Shown here: in pieces, positions 44,497 through 55,773 of the stretch
Layout of the letters: every line of letters begins with the position of its first letter
Numbering within the stretch: the stretch's first letter is position 1
Source of the DNA: Zobellia amurskyensis
GTDB lineage: Bacteria > Bacteroidota > Bacteroidia > Flavobacteriales > Flavobacteriaceae
Direction: 5' to 3'
Length of the DNA: 64,000 nucleotides
Assembly (NCBI RefSeq): GCF_009725985.1
Contig: NZ_RCNR01000018.1
Location: 23,272 to 87,271, forward strand
The notes under the pieces: generated by a model
The model's input: the letters and a program-made list of their open reading frames with translations, nothing else
Told to the model about the DNA's origin: nothing
Databases searched by the model: none
Position numbers and translations under genes: made by a program

Positions 44497-45189
44497 ATGT
44501 CCGCTATGAAAAAAACAATTCTGTTTTTATTTTTTGTCAATCTCTTGTTTTTTGGTTATTCCCAAGTAGAGGAGCAGCCTTTGGACTCTGTTGCGGAAAA
44601 GATGATTATAGTAGAAGGCGATTCTATTTTCAGAAATTCTATTGACCTTGATGAAGTATATCTATTTGGAAAGCTAAAGTTTGGTTCTTATCAGAGTAAG
44701 CTACGGTACTATATTCTTAGAAGAAAGACGTTAAAGGTTTACCCTTATGCCAAATTGGCGGCTGAGCGTCTAGTAGAACTGAATGATAGTATTACCAAAA
44801 TCAAGAAAAAAAGACATCAGAAAAAATATACCAAAGAGATTCAGAAATTTATAGAGGAAGAATTTTCTGAGGAGCTTAAAAAATTGACCCGTACCGAAGG
44901 TCAAATACTAGTAAAATTGATTTACAGGCAAACAGGGGAAACTGCGTTTGAGCTAGTTAAGGAGCTGCGTAGTGGCTGGCGTGCCTTTTGGTACAATACT
45001 ACTGCAAGCATGTTTAAAATAAGCTTAAAAGAGAGGTTTCAGCCTGACCAGGTGCATGAGGATTACCTTATTGAAGACATCCTGCAACGCGCCTTCTCCG
45101 AATTTAGGCTAGAACGCCAAGAATCGGTTTTAGATTATGATTATGCCCAGTTGAGTAACAAATGGGGAGATGTAGGTAAAAAGCAATAG
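44497..45189 (+). CDS. DUF4294 protein, exported
   Basis: 230 residues from ATG 44497 (a second ATG nine bases later is possible). Signal peptide (ending LFFGYSQ), then DUF4294 at about 75-200: VYPYAKLAAERLVELNDS, TKIKKKRHQKKYTKEIQKF, LTRTEGQILVKLIYRQTG, LRSGWRAFWYNTTAS and YLIEDILQRAF. The family is almost confined to Bacteroidetes, function unknown, and its helical, basic character suggests a membrane- or nucleoprotein-associated role. In this family it often sits next to an M42 peptidase. Confidence 0.87.
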   Translation: MSAMKKTILFLFFVNLLFFGYSQVEEQPLDSVAEKMIIVEGDSIFRNSIDLDEVYLFGKLKFGSYQSKLRYYILRRKTLKVYPYAKLAAERLVELNDSITKIKKKRHQKKYTKEIQKFIEEEFSEELKKLTRTEGQILVKLIYRQTGETAFELVKELRSGWRAFWYNTTASMFKISLKERFQPDQVHEDYLIEDILQRAFSEFRLERQESVLDYDYAQLSNKWGDVGKKQ

Positions 45190-45192
45190 GTT

Positions 45193-45438
45193 CTAGAGCT
45201 TCCGTTTTTTCTTTCCGAATAGAGATTCCATAATAAGTTTTAAGCTGTAAAAGGCCATGGCTACGGCGCCAATCGCTAAAATAAAGCCTAAAATAAGAAC
45301 CGGCCAATACAGAGGGTGTCCTTGGTTCTTGAATGCTTGGTAAATGACTCCCGGTGCCAAAAACATTAGGAAAATAGTGTAAGCAATATGTTTGATGCCC
45401 TTAACGAGCAAGTCTTTATCAGTTCTCTTTTGAGACAT
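45193..45438 (-). CDS. DUF6095 family small membrane protein
   Basis: 81 residues with two transmembrane helices (IAYTIFLMFLAPGVIYQAF and PVLILGFILAIGAVAMAFY) and a basic end (GKKKRKL). The sequence MSQKRTDKDLLVKGIKHIAY at the start matches the family I know as DUF6095. No function is known. Confidence 0.75.
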   Translation of the reverse strand: MSQKRTDKDLLVKGIKHIAYTIFLMFLAPGVIYQAFKNQGHPLYWPVLILGFILAIGAVAMAFYSLKLIMESLFGKKKRKL

Positions 45439-45472
45439 ATAGGTTGCGCTTCTTTAGATGGGTTGGATAAAA

Positions 45473-46330
45473 TTATTCAATTGTAATAGATCTGTTGAAA
45501 GTTTGGCATACGGCAAAATAACCAAGAGCAAAATTGTCCTGGTCTATCATGGAGGCGATATTGTCCAAATCAGATAGGTCCTCAACACCGGTTACGTTTA
45601 CAATATTACCTCTTACAGTGGCCGAAGGCGTTTGAAATGGTCCTTGGTCACCACCAGATTGAACAATAAGTTGGTTCATATAATTGTAAAAAGGTCTATC
45701 AACCCCAAGTATGCTCACATCTATAGTCATTCCATCTTTTACGTCGTCGTCATAAAAATAGGAGAACTCAAAAGTGCGCCCTGGGTAGAATGTATCTTCG
45801 GTGACTAAATATTCGTTGAAATCAAAATCGAAAAGATAAAAATCAGTTCGATTGGGTTGGTCGTTGAAGGCTACAATAATTTCTGTTTCCTCTCCCGAAA
45901 AAAGAGTGGCATCACCCTGTTCTAATTTAGTAACGGGTACACTGGGCACATAGGTGGTCCTGGCAGCATATTGCAACCCTTCATACTCTATATAAAGTAC
46001 TAATTCACCAGAGGTCATAAAATCTATAGTAGTTTCTTGTTGATATACGCCACTGCCGTTAAAGGTGTTGAAAAGGGTAATACTTTCTTCCGTTTCTAAG
46101 TTAGTAATGCTCATTTGATCTACTTCTATAGGTTCTATAGTGTCAAAAAAATTGGTGGAAGCACTTACTTTTACTTCGGCAATATATATGGAAGATGCTT
46201 GGGTGGTATCTATTCGCATTAATGCATCAACGGTGAGGCGGGCTTGGTCCGTTGGCACATCAACTTCTATAACATCTTCACAAGCCATAAAAAACGGAAG
46301 CATACAAAGTATATATATGAACTTTCTCAT
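45473..46330 (-). CDS. DUF4249 lipoprotein, partner of the adjacent TonB receptor
   Basis: 285 residues; lipoprotein signal (MLPFFMAC, cysteine about 17), then repeated beta strands typical of DUF4249 (RLTVDALMRIDTTQASSIYI, EIIVAFNDQPNRTDFYLFDF). It starts four bases after the TonB receptor stop on the same strand, so the two are cotranscribed. In Bacteroidetes DUF4249 regularly pairs with a carboxypeptidase-like TonB receptor, and may play the SusD-like lid role; that is inference. Confidence 0.85.
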   Translation of the reverse strand: MRKFIYILCMLPFFMACEDVIEVDVPTDQARLTVDALMRIDTTQASSIYIAEVKVSASTNFFDTIEPIEVDQMSITNLETEESITLFNTFNGSGVYQQETTIDFMTSGELVLYIEYEGLQYAARTTYVPSVPVTKLEQGDATLFSGEETEIIVAFNDQPNRTDFYLFDFDFNEYLVTEDTFYPGRTFEFSYFYDDDVKDGMTIDVSILGVDRPFYNYMNQLIVQSGGDQGPFQTPSATVRGNIVNVTGVEDLSDLDNIASMIDQDNFALGYFAVCQTFNRSITIE

Positions 46331-46334
46331 AGAC

Positions 46335-48734
46335 TTAAAATTTGAAATTATAAGTTACTGCGGGAACTATGCCAAAAATAGAGGTACGTACCGCTTCATT
46401 TTTTCCTGTATCTTGATTACGACTAAAACCTATGGATGCTGCATTTCTCCTGTTATAAACGTTGTAAATGCTAAAAACCCATTCGGTCTGCCATTTCCTT
46501 TTTTTATTCTTTTTTGGTGTTAGGGTAGCGGAAATATCCATTCGGTTATAGGAGGGCAAACGTTCTTCATTTCTTAAGCCATAATAAGGGATGGTGAGTC
46601 CTTGAAAAGAGAACTGCCCAATAGGATAGTTTGTTGGTTGTCCGGTCTGGAAAACAAAATTAGTATTGAAGTTCCATTTTTGGTTTAGGTCGTAACTTGC
46701 ATAAACCGATACATCATGGGTCTTATCATACGGAGTATTATACCAACCTCCTGAATTAATACCGGCCTCCGTAAAAGAAGTACCATCTAGAAGCTCAACG
46801 GTTCTTCCAGGAGTTCTCTGTTCAGATTTGGATAGGGTATAGGCAAGCCAACCTTGAAATCTCCCCTCGTTCTTACGTAACAAAAACTCTAAACCGTATG
46901 CCTTTGCTTCCCCGTTAAGAATTACCTGTTCAATGGCATCATTGGCTATTAAATTGGCGCCGTCTATATAATCTATTCGATTTTTAACGTCCTTATAAAA
47001 AACTTCCGTTTCAACGGAATAGTCCCCATCTTTAAAATTATTGAAATACCCCACGGCATATTGGTCTAAAAGTTGCGGTTTTACAAATGGTCCACTTGGT
47101 GTCCAAACATCTAGAGGAGTAGGGGAGCTTGTGTTGGATAGAAGGTGTAGGTACTGGGCCAGATGAGTATAACTTGCCTTTACAGAACTATTATTGTTTA
47201 AAGTGTAAGCCAGTGATATACGGGGTTCAAGATTATTGAAAGTAGCTAAGCTTCCGCTTTTTTTAACGCTGTAGGTGTCAATTGGTCGGCCTTCTTGATA
47301 AACATTTAAAACAGGGTCAAAATTAACAGGATTATCATTAAAGTATACATTGACTTCATCTTGGCCTAGACGCATGAAATTGCTGAATCGCAGTCCATAA
47401 TTCAAGCTTAAATTTTTAGTTATATCATGTTCAATATCTATGTAAGCGGCAAACTCGTTGGCATATTTCTGTGTAAGTTGTTCTTCAACAATACCAGAGT
47501 CTGAGTTGCTAGGTTCTATTTTACCAGGGTTAAACCGATAATAAATATTATTGATGCCGTAGTTAATCTGAAACTTGTCATTAATGTAGTGTTTCAAGTC
47601 ATATTTAATATTGAAGTTTTCAATGCCCGAGTTCCAGTCAAAGCCTACGAAATCTAGTTTTAGCCCGTAGTAATAGTTGGAATAGATTAACGATAGATTA
47701 GAGAACAGTTTATCAGAGAACAAATGGTTCCATCTAAAATTCCCGACCGCATTACCGTAGGTGTTTACAAAACTATCGCTAATACCAAATACATCCCGAC
47801 CAAAATAACCCGATAGAAAAATGCTGTTATTATCGTTGATGTTGTAATTGAGTTTGGTATTCAGATCATAGAAATAAGCGGTGTTGTCCACATCAAAAAG
47901 AGGCAAAAAAAGATGGGCGTACGAAGCACGACCGCCTATAAGAAAGGCAGCTTTATCTTTTTTTATAGGACCTTCAACCAACAAACGACTAGCTACAGCG
48001 CCTATACCACCGTTCACTTTAATTTTTTTACTGTTCCCTTCCTTTTGAAAAATATCTAGAACGGAGGAAACCCTTCCGCCATAACGCGCGGGAATTCCGC
48101 CTTTATAAAGCTTAATGTCTTTAATAGCATCAGGGTTAAAGACAGAAAAGAATCCGAATAGATGCGATGAATTAAAAATAACAGCTTCATCCAACAAAAT
48201 TAAATTTTGGTCTACGGCACCGCCACGCACATTAAAGCCGGAAGCGCCTTCTCCTGCATTGGTCACTCCGGGAAGTAATAGAATGGATTTTATTACATCG
48301 GCTTCGCCTAGAATAACCGGAATTTTTTTAATGGTCCCCACGGACAAGGAGTTCACGCTCATCTGGGGTTTTCGCACATCCATTTTCTCAACATCTTCGG
48401 TAACTACAACTTCCATTAGTTGTTCGGCAGACTCTTCTAAAGAGAAGTTCATTTTTTGGTCGGCATCCAGTGTAATGGTTTTGACAATATCCTGAAATCC
48501 TAGATAGCTAACTTGTAATCTGTATTCCCCTTCTGGTAGGGTAATGGAGTAAAAACCATATTCATTGGTGGTAACACCTGTTTGGAGTTCGGGAAAAGCA
48601 ATGGTTACCCCAATAAGGGTTTCGTTGCTTGAGGCTTCTGAAATAGCTCCGCTTAGTGTATACCGCTGTTGGGAGAAGCTATCTATAAAAAAGAGCAGAA
48701 AGACCGAGAGAACGACCTTGGTGAGTTGATTCAT
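46335..48734 (-). CDS. TonB-dependent receptor with carboxypeptidase-like domain (DUF4249 partner)
   Basis: 799 residues: signal peptide (ending DSFSQQ), CarboxypepD_reg domain at about 23-110 (YTLSGAISEASSNETLIGVT, LQVSYLGFQDIV), plug (LMEVVVTEDVEK, GFNVRGGAVDQNLILLDEAV, IPARYGGRVSSVLDIF) and barrel ending FGIVPAVTYNFKF. The ligand is unknown. The following DUF4249 gene is its partner. Confidence 0.92.
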   Translation of the reverse strand: MNQLTKVVLSVFLLFFIDSFSQQRYTLSGAISEASSNETLIGVTIAFPELQTGVTTNEYGFYSITLPEGEYRLQVSYLGFQDIVKTITLDADQKMNFSLEESAEQLMEVVVTEDVEKMDVRKPQMSVNSLSVGTIKKIPVILGEADVIKSILLLPGVTNAGEGASGFNVRGGAVDQNLILLDEAVIFNSSHLFGFFSVFNPDAIKDIKLYKGGIPARYGGRVSSVLDIFQKEGNSKKIKVNGGIGAVASRLLVEGPIKKDKAAFLIGGRASYAHLFLPLFDVDNTAYFYDLNTKLNYNINDNNSIFLSGYFGRDVFGISDSFVNTYGNAVGNFRWNHLFSDKLFSNLSLIYSNYYYGLKLDFVGFDWNSGIENFNIKYDLKHYINDKFQINYGINNIYYRFNPGKIEPSNSDSGIVEEQLTQKYANEFAAYIDIEHDITKNLSLNYGLRFSNFMRLGQDEVNVYFNDNPVNFDPVLNVYQEGRPIDTYSVKKSGSLATFNNLEPRISLAYTLNNNSSVKASYTHLAQYLHLLSNTSSPTPLDVWTPSGPFVKPQLLDQYAVGYFNNFKDGDYSVETEVFYKDVKNRIDYIDGANLIANDAIEQVILNGEAKAYGLEFLLRKNEGRFQGWLAYTLSKSEQRTPGRTVELLDGTSFTEAGINSGGWYNTPYDKTHDVSVYASYDLNQKWNFNTNFVFQTGQPTNYPIGQFSFQGLTIPYYGLRNEERLPSYNRMDISATLTPKKNKKRKWQTEWVFSIYNVYNRRNAASIGFSRNQDTGKNEAVRTSIFGIVPAVTYNFKF

Positions 48735-48805
48735 CTAAAGAGCAATTTTTGATAAAAGTAACCAGAAAAACACCTTTAGGGAAAACGTTAACAGTATTTT
48801 AAAGA

Positions 48806-48836
48806 GAAAAGGCCCCTACATCTGTAGCGGCCTCTT
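48806..48836 (-). terminator. Possible terminator of the isocitrate dehydrogenase gene
   Basis: On the minus strand GAGGCC-CTAC and GTAG-GGCCTTT pair with one mismatch, then T-rich bases. It lies 21 bases past the icd stop. Confidence 0.6.
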
Positions 48837-48856
48837 ATAACTAAATATTAAAATTA

Positions 48857-51088
<2,232 letters not shown>

Positions 51089-51221
51089 TTAATTTAAAGC
51101 GGCGTAAATATACAATTTTATGTATTCTTACGAGGTAAAAGGTAGTAGGTTGTTACGAGCAGAATCCCTTTAGGAGCTATTTTAACAAAAACCTTGCGAA
51201 TTAGGAAAAAAAAAGGCAAAA

Positions 51222-51263
51222 CAAAAGCCATATCATTGTACGTATACATTGATATGGCTTTTT
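51222..51263. terminator. Symmetric 13-bp hairpin in the icd-rplS gap
   Basis: AAAAGCCATATCA and TGATATGGCTTTT pair around 14 bases, with T-tract on each strand. It could end transcripts from either side. Confidence 0.6.
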
Positions 51264-51734
51264 AGAAACTGATATAGCAAACTTTCTTCCCTGTTCTTCT
51301 GACAGATCGGCAACCATTGATTGCATTCGCATCACAATTTCAACGTTTGAGATGAATTGTACTTAATTATCGAACCAAGCTACAATTTATATCTCTTCTC
51401 ATTGTTTACACATTTTTGTGCATATTTCCTGGACTTGCGTCTTTTGAATATTTACAAATCTGTTCACATAATCATTTCTCAAAAAGCGACAGCCCTTTGT
51501 TGATATGTTCGTTTTGCTAAATGGCGTACTCTGAAATACATCTTTAAACATTTATAAAACCTAAACAATAATATAAAGAACGTAAACTCTATAACAATTT
51601 CTGAAATTCTCTTAGACAGATGGTTTCTTTAATTGTTTTATAAATGTAGGAAAAATAGTTCTGGCCACCAAAATAATTAACATATTAATAATCAATACAT
51701 TATGAACTATAGATGTTAACAATTGTTTATAACG

Positions 51735-51762
51735 CAAAAATCCCGCAATTGCGGGATTTTTT
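51735..51762 (-). terminator. Terminator of rplS
   Basis: AAAAATCCCGC and GCGGGATTTTT pair around AATT, an 11-bp stem plus T-run on both strands; the rplS stop is 19 bases away. Confidence 0.85.
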
Positions 51763-51780
51763 AATAATATGTATTTTGGC

Positions 51781-52131
51781 TTAAGAACGAACTTCTTTGA
51801 TACGTGCTTTTTTACCAGTAAGGCCTCTAAAGTAGAAGATACGAGCTCTACGTACTTTACCTCTTTTGTTAACTTCAACCTTCTGTAGGGCTGGCATGTT
51901 CACTGGGAAAATACGTTCAACACCTACTGTACCTGACATTTTACGGATTGTAAAAGTTTCGGTAGCACCAGAACCTCTTCTTTGAATAACAACGCCTCTA
52001 AAGAACTGAGTACGTGTTTTTTCACCTTCCTTAATTTCGTAGTACACAGTAATAGTGTCACCAGCTGAAAATTTTGGAAATTCTTTTTTTGGAACAAACT
52101 CGTCTTCTACGAATTTTAATAATTCTTCCAT
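51781..52131 (-). CDS. rplS: 50S ribosomal protein L19
   Basis: 116 residues. L19 contacts 16S and 23S rRNA at the subunit interface. Landmarks are FPKFSAGDTITVYYEIKEG, RTQFFRGVVIQRRGSG, FTIRKMSGTVGVERIFP and the basic end (VRRARIFYFRGLTGKKAR). It usually lies next to trmD, as here: it is 139 bases downstream of trmD in the same direction, with its own promoter between. Confidence 0.97.
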   Translation of the reverse strand: MEELLKFVEDEFVPKKEFPKFSAGDTITVYYEIKEGEKTRTQFFRGVVIQRRGSGATETFTIRKMSGTVGVERIFPVNMPALQKVEVNKRGKVRRARIFYFRGLTGKKARIKEVRS

Positions 52132-52200
52132 GATATTTTTTTATTGATTATGTTATGGTCAACATTCACGATTTTCGTCAGAGGTTGATTTAACAGGGTG

Positions 52201-52230
52201 CAAAAATACGCTATAATTTAGAACTGACAA
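52201..52230 (-). promoter_or_regulatory. Promoter of rplS
   Basis: On the minus strand TTG at 52230-52228, 19 bases, then TATTTTTG at 52208-52201: a textbook Bacteroidota -33/-7 pair in the trmD-rplS gap. Confidence 0.75.
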
Positions 52231-52270
52231 TTATTTTCAATAATTTTTTAAATGACAGATGCCCGTTTGC

Positions 52271-52945
52271 TTATTCCAATAAATCAGGCCTGCGTTCTTC
52301 GGTTCTTTTTTGAGCTTGGTCTTCCCTCCATTTTTCTATTTTAGGAAAGTTCCCGCTTAAAAGTACTTCCGGAACCTTCATTCCTTTGTATTCTGAGGGT
52401 CTTGTGTATACTGGAGGGGCAAGGAGGTCATCTTGGAAGGTATCGGTCAGGGCAGAAGTTTCGTTGTTCAGAACTCCTGGAATCAATCTAATTACCGCAT
52501 CGCAGAGGATGGCCGCACCTAATTCTCCACCAGAGAGCACATAATCGCCTACTGAGATTTCACGTGTAATAAAAGCATCTCTTACTCTTTGGTCTACACC
52601 TTTATAATGACCGCAAAGAATAATAATGTTCTTTAATAACGAAATTCCATTGGCCATTCTTTGGTTCAAGGTTTCGCCATCTGGTGTCATATAAATAATC
52701 TCATCGTATTCCCTCTCGGCTTTTAATGCCGTAATACATTTATCTATAGGTTCAATCATGAGCACCATACCGGCTCCGCCTCCAAATTGATAGTCATCAA
52801 CTTGATTATAACTTTTGTTCGTGTAGTCTCTTATATTGTGCATGTGCACCTCTACAAGTCCTTTTTCAATGGACCTTTTTAGTATGGATGCTCCAAAAGG
52901 GCTTTCGAGCAATTCCGGTAAAACGGTTATGATGTCAATGCGCAT
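52271..52945 (-). CDS. trmD: tRNA (guanine37-N1)-methyltransferase
   Basis: 224 residues, SPOUT family. It methylates G37 next to the anticodon and prevents +1 frameshifts. Landmarks are [40 protein letters not shown] in pieces, [42 protein letters not shown] and a C-terminal [19 protein letters not shown]. Complete. Confidence 0.97.
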   Translation of the reverse strand: MRIDIITVLPELLESPFGASILKRSIEKGLVEVHMHNIRDYTNKSYNQVDDYQFGGGAGMVLMIEPIDKCITALKAEREYDEIIYMTPDGETLNQRMANGISLLKNIIILCGHYKGVDQRVRDAFITREISVGDYVLSGGELGAAILCDAVIRLIPGVLNNETSALTDTFQDDLLAPPVYTRPSEYKGMKVPEVLLSGNFPKIEKWREDQAQKRTEERRPDLLE

Positions 52946-52956
52946 TTCAACTTGGG

Positions 52957-53400
52957 CTAAGAATTAGAGGGCCAAAAGTAGTGAAAACCATGCGAATCTT
53001 TTTTCCATCCCATTTTTTCATAAAGCTTTTGAGCTGGATTATCGGTTGCAGTTTCCAGCGCTAAACCTTTGTATCCATTTTTAATACAAAATTCTTGGGC
53101 CGTAGTCAGTAAAGCAGCACCAATTCCTTCTCTTCTGTGAGCGTTATTCACATATAAATCATTCAATATATAATAAGGCTGCATAGAGACAGAGGAGAAA
53201 GTGGTGTACAGTTGTGTAAAACCTACAGGTTCATCTTCAATAAAGGCAAGAAATACGATGGATTCTGATTTTGATAGACGCTGCTCTAGAAATGAGGTGG
53301 CGGCTTTTACATTAGAGGTTTGCTTATAGAATACTCTATACTTGTCAAACAGTGGCGCCAATAATGGAATGTGTGATTGGTTAGCTTGTATGATTTTCAT
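52957..53400 (-). CDS. GNAT family N-acetyltransferase
   Basis: 147 residues, one GNAT domain. Motif A ([18 protein letters not shown]) holds the acetyl-CoA pyrophosphate loop RREGIG. The ending [21 protein letters not shown] is typical of acetyltransferases related to RimI. Substrate unknown. It starts 57 bases after the coiled-coil gene across a terminator, and ends 11 bases before trmD, so it may be cotranscribed with trmD. Confidence 0.88.
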   Translation of the reverse strand: MKIIQANQSHIPLLAPLFDKYRVFYKQTSNVKAATSFLEQRLSKSESIVFLAFIEDEPVGFTQLYTTFSSVSMQPYYILNDLYVNNAHRREGIGAALLTTAQEFCIKNGYKGLALETATDNPAQKLYEKMGWKKDSHGFHYFWPSNS

Positions 53401-53414
53401 AGTGGCTAGAATTA

Positions 53415-53440
53415 AAAAAAGCTCCGTGAGGAGCTTTCTT
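53415..53440 (-). terminator. Terminator of the coiled-coil gene
   Basis: AAAGCTCC pairs with GGAGCTTT around GTGA, followed on the minus strand by TTTTTTT. Confidence 0.8.
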
Positions 53441-53442
53441 TA

Positions 53443-54063
53443 TTATTTTTGTTTCTTGTATTTATTGATTTCATCTTGAAGCTGCCTGCTAATTTTTTGC
53501 TCTCTTTCTAAAGCCCTTCTTCGGTGGTCTTCATATTCCGTTTCCAGCTCGGATAAATTAGTCTTGGCCTCTTGTGTTAAGATATTACTGTTTCTAAATC
53601 TATAGATAAAGAAAAGTAAAAGTGCCAAGAGCGAGGCTATAACTGTCCATAAGATACCATTATAAGTACTTTTTGAAACCATAATACCTAAGAAAGACAT
53701 ACTATCTTTTTCTTCGGTCACGGCTGCCAAGTTATTGGTAGTCTCTTCCAGTTTTTTGTTAAGCGATCCAATTGTAGATTCATGACCTCCAATGGTAGCT
53801 TTTAATTCAGCAGCTCTTTTGTTGTACCCTTTAAGAGTATCAAGAACATTTTGACGTAATTTGTCCAATGAAATAGTACGAACAACTTCGTATTTCTTCC
53901 CGTCTGCACGATAATTACCCGACTTGGTAAAAATAAATTCGAACTGACTATCTATAGGCCCTTTGTCTAGAGATAACTCTTCTTGAGTTTCATCTTCTTG
54001 GGCGAATTGTAGGTTATACGCTAATAAAGCCGTTATGAGTAACAGGATTCTAAAGCCTTTCAT
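53443..54063 (-). CDS. Exported coiled-coil membrane protein, unknown function
   Basis: 206 residues. Signal peptide (ending NLQFAQ), an extracytoplasmic region (VVRTISLDKLRQN), a helical segment with heptad-like repeats (about 95-125), one transmembrane helix at about 132-150 (GILWTVIASLLALLLFFIYRF), and a charged coiled coil at about 160-206 (LSELETEYEDHRRRALE). It is often annotated as a tRNA methyltransferase because of trmD nearby, but has no SPOUT motif. Its role is unknown; membrane-tethered coiled coil suggests structural or regulatory function. Confidence 0.75.
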   Translation of the reverse strand: MKGFRILLLITALLAYNLQFAQEDETQEELSLDKGPIDSQFEFIFTKSGNYRADGKKYEVVRTISLDKLRQNVLDTLKGYNKRAAELKATIGGHESTIGSLNKKLEETTNNLAAVTEEKDSMSFLGIMVSKSTYNGILWTVIASLLALLLFFIYRFRNSNILTQEAKTNLSELETEYEDHRRRALEREQKISRQLQDEINKYKKQK

Positions 54064-54210
54064 GTTGAAGTGATTCTTTGAATTAATGTTTTAGAGCCGA
54101 CTAAAGTAATTCAATAATATCAATTAATAAAAAAAATCAAGGATAAGGTTGCTATTAGGAGAGAAATACCTTGAAAAAACAACAAACTTATCCTTGTAAC
54201 TCCTTAAAAA

Positions 54211-55659
54211 TTAATAATATGTGTACCGTCTGACCTTTGCGATGTATTTAGCTAAACGAATTACCTGATGTGAATATCCATACTCGTTGTCATACCAAAT
54301 ATAGAGTACGATATTTTTTCCGTTTCCGCTAACTATTGTGGCATTACTATCATATATAGAAGGTGCATTTGTGCCAACTATATCCGAGCTTACCATTTCC
54401 TTGCTTAAAGAGTATTTAATTTGCTCTACTAAATCTCCCTCTAGTGCATACTTCTTTATAATGGTGTTGATGCCATCTATGGAGGTTTTGTTCTTTATTT
54501 CTAGGTTTAAAATAGCCAAAGATCCATTGGGTACCGGAACCCTGATGGCATTGGAGGTTAGTTTGTCTTTTAACTCGGGTAGAGCTTTTGCCACTGCAGC
54601 ACCTGCACCAGTTTCGGTTATAACCATGTTTAGGGCTGCGGCCCTGCCACGTCTATGTTTGCTGTGCATGTTGTCTACCAGGTTCTGGTCGTTGGTATAG
54701 GCGTGGATAGTTTCCAAGTGCCCTTTTACGATGCCCAGGGAGTCTTCTATAACACTTAGGATCGGTGTTATGGCATTGGTGGTACAGGAAGCAGCCGAGA
54801 ATATTTTAATGGTATCTGGGTCATACGTTTTATGGTTGACGCCATGTACTATATTGGGAACTTCCTTACCCGGAGCGGTAAGAAGTACTCTAGATGCCCC
54901 ATCGGCCTCTAAATGTCTTTCAAGTTGTTCTTTGGTTCTAAAAGCACCCGTGTTATCTATAATGAGTGCATCATTTATTCCATATTGAGTGTAATCTATA
55001 TTTTCCGGACGGTCTGCACTGATCATGTGTACCGTAGTTCCGTTAATAATAAGGGCACTATTTTTAATATCGGTTTCTACCGTGCCCGAAAATTTACCAT
55101 GAACGGAATCTATTCGTAATAAGTTGGCCCTTTTTTCAAGGATTTCACTGTCGCCGGCGTTTCTGGTAACAATTGCCCTTAAGCGCAGCTGGTTGCCTTG
55201 GCCTGTTTTTGCCATGAGTTCCCTTGCCAAAAGCCTGCCTATTCTTCCAAACCCGTAAAGAACAATGTCTTTTGGTTTTAAAGGAACTGCATCATCGGCA
55301 TCCTTTAGTTTGTCAAAAACAAAGGTTTTTATGTCGGTGTGGTTGTTCTCTTCAGAATGATATTCATAAGTGAGCTTACCAATATCCAATTTTGCAGGAG
55401 GCAATTGTATATCATTAATAGCTCTTAAAATTTCGGTTGAGTCGAAAATAGAGATTGGTTTTTGGACAAATGCACCTGCATACTCGTGTAGATTTATAAT
55501 GTCACTTACATTTTTGTCTATTACCTGATTTTTGAAAAGTACGATTTCTATGGTCTTATCATACCAAAGATCGCTTACCAGTTTAATGAATTCGGTAGTA
55601 GCTTTTCTTCTATCGGCTTGGAAGGCCAATTCTTTTTCGTAAGAAGCGTTGGATTTCAT
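54211..55659 (-). CDS. gap: Glyceraldehyde-3-phosphate dehydrogenase, long form
   Basis: 482 residues, about 150 more than classic GAPDH: an N-terminal helical extension (1-130) is followed by the normal enzyme. Landmarks are VLYGFGRIGRLLARELM (NAD-binding), ASCTTNAITPILSVI with the catalytic Cys, TIHAYTNDQNLVDNMHSKHRRGRAAALNMV in pieces, PVPNGSLAILNLEI and WYDNEYGYSHQVIRL. The extended form is typical of flavobacteria and cyanobacteria-like Gap2 relatives. It works in glycolysis or gluconeogenesis; direction is not readable. The promoter lies in the 114 bases before the start. Confidence 0.94.
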   Translation of the reverse strand: MKSNASYEKELAFQADRRKATTEFIKLVSDLWYDKTIEIVLFKNQVIDKNVSDIINLHEYAGAFVQKPISIFDSTEILRAINDIQLPPAKLDIGKLTYEYHSEENNHTDIKTFVFDKLKDADDAVPLKPKDIVLYGFGRIGRLLARELMAKTGQGNQLRLRAIVTRNAGDSEILEKRANLLRIDSVHGKFSGTVETDIKNSALIINGTTVHMISADRPENIDYTQYGINDALIIDNTGAFRTKEQLERHLEADGASRVLLTAPGKEVPNIVHGVNHKTYDPDTIKIFSAASCTTNAITPILSVIEDSLGIVKGHLETIHAYTNDQNLVDNMHSKHRRGRAAALNMVITETGAGAAVAKALPELKDKLTSNAIRVPVPNGSLAILNLEIKNKTSIDGINTIIKKYALEGDLVEQIKYSLSKEMVSSDIVGTNAPSIYDSNATIVSGNGKNIVLYIWYDNEYGYSHQVIRLAKYIAKVRRYTYY

Positions 55660-55723
55660 TTATTTAGTTGGGTTAAATTTTGATATAAAAGTAGCTATTT
55701 AGTGTTGTTTGAAACAATTTAAA

Positions 55724-55751
55724 ACAAAAAAACACCCCAATCGGGGTGTTT
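55724..55751 (-). terminator. Terminator of the degQ gene
   Basis: AACACCCC pairs with GGGGTGTT around AATC; on the minus strand seven T follow. It lies 22 bases past the stop. Confidence 0.85.
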
Positions 55752-55773
55752 GTAATAGTAAGACTTTAATATA

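Noticed and set aside
51612..51878. 88-codon minus-strand open frame over the end of rplS
   Set aside because: It overlaps rplS in another frame and its terminator; the translated text shows no family, and L19 is certain.
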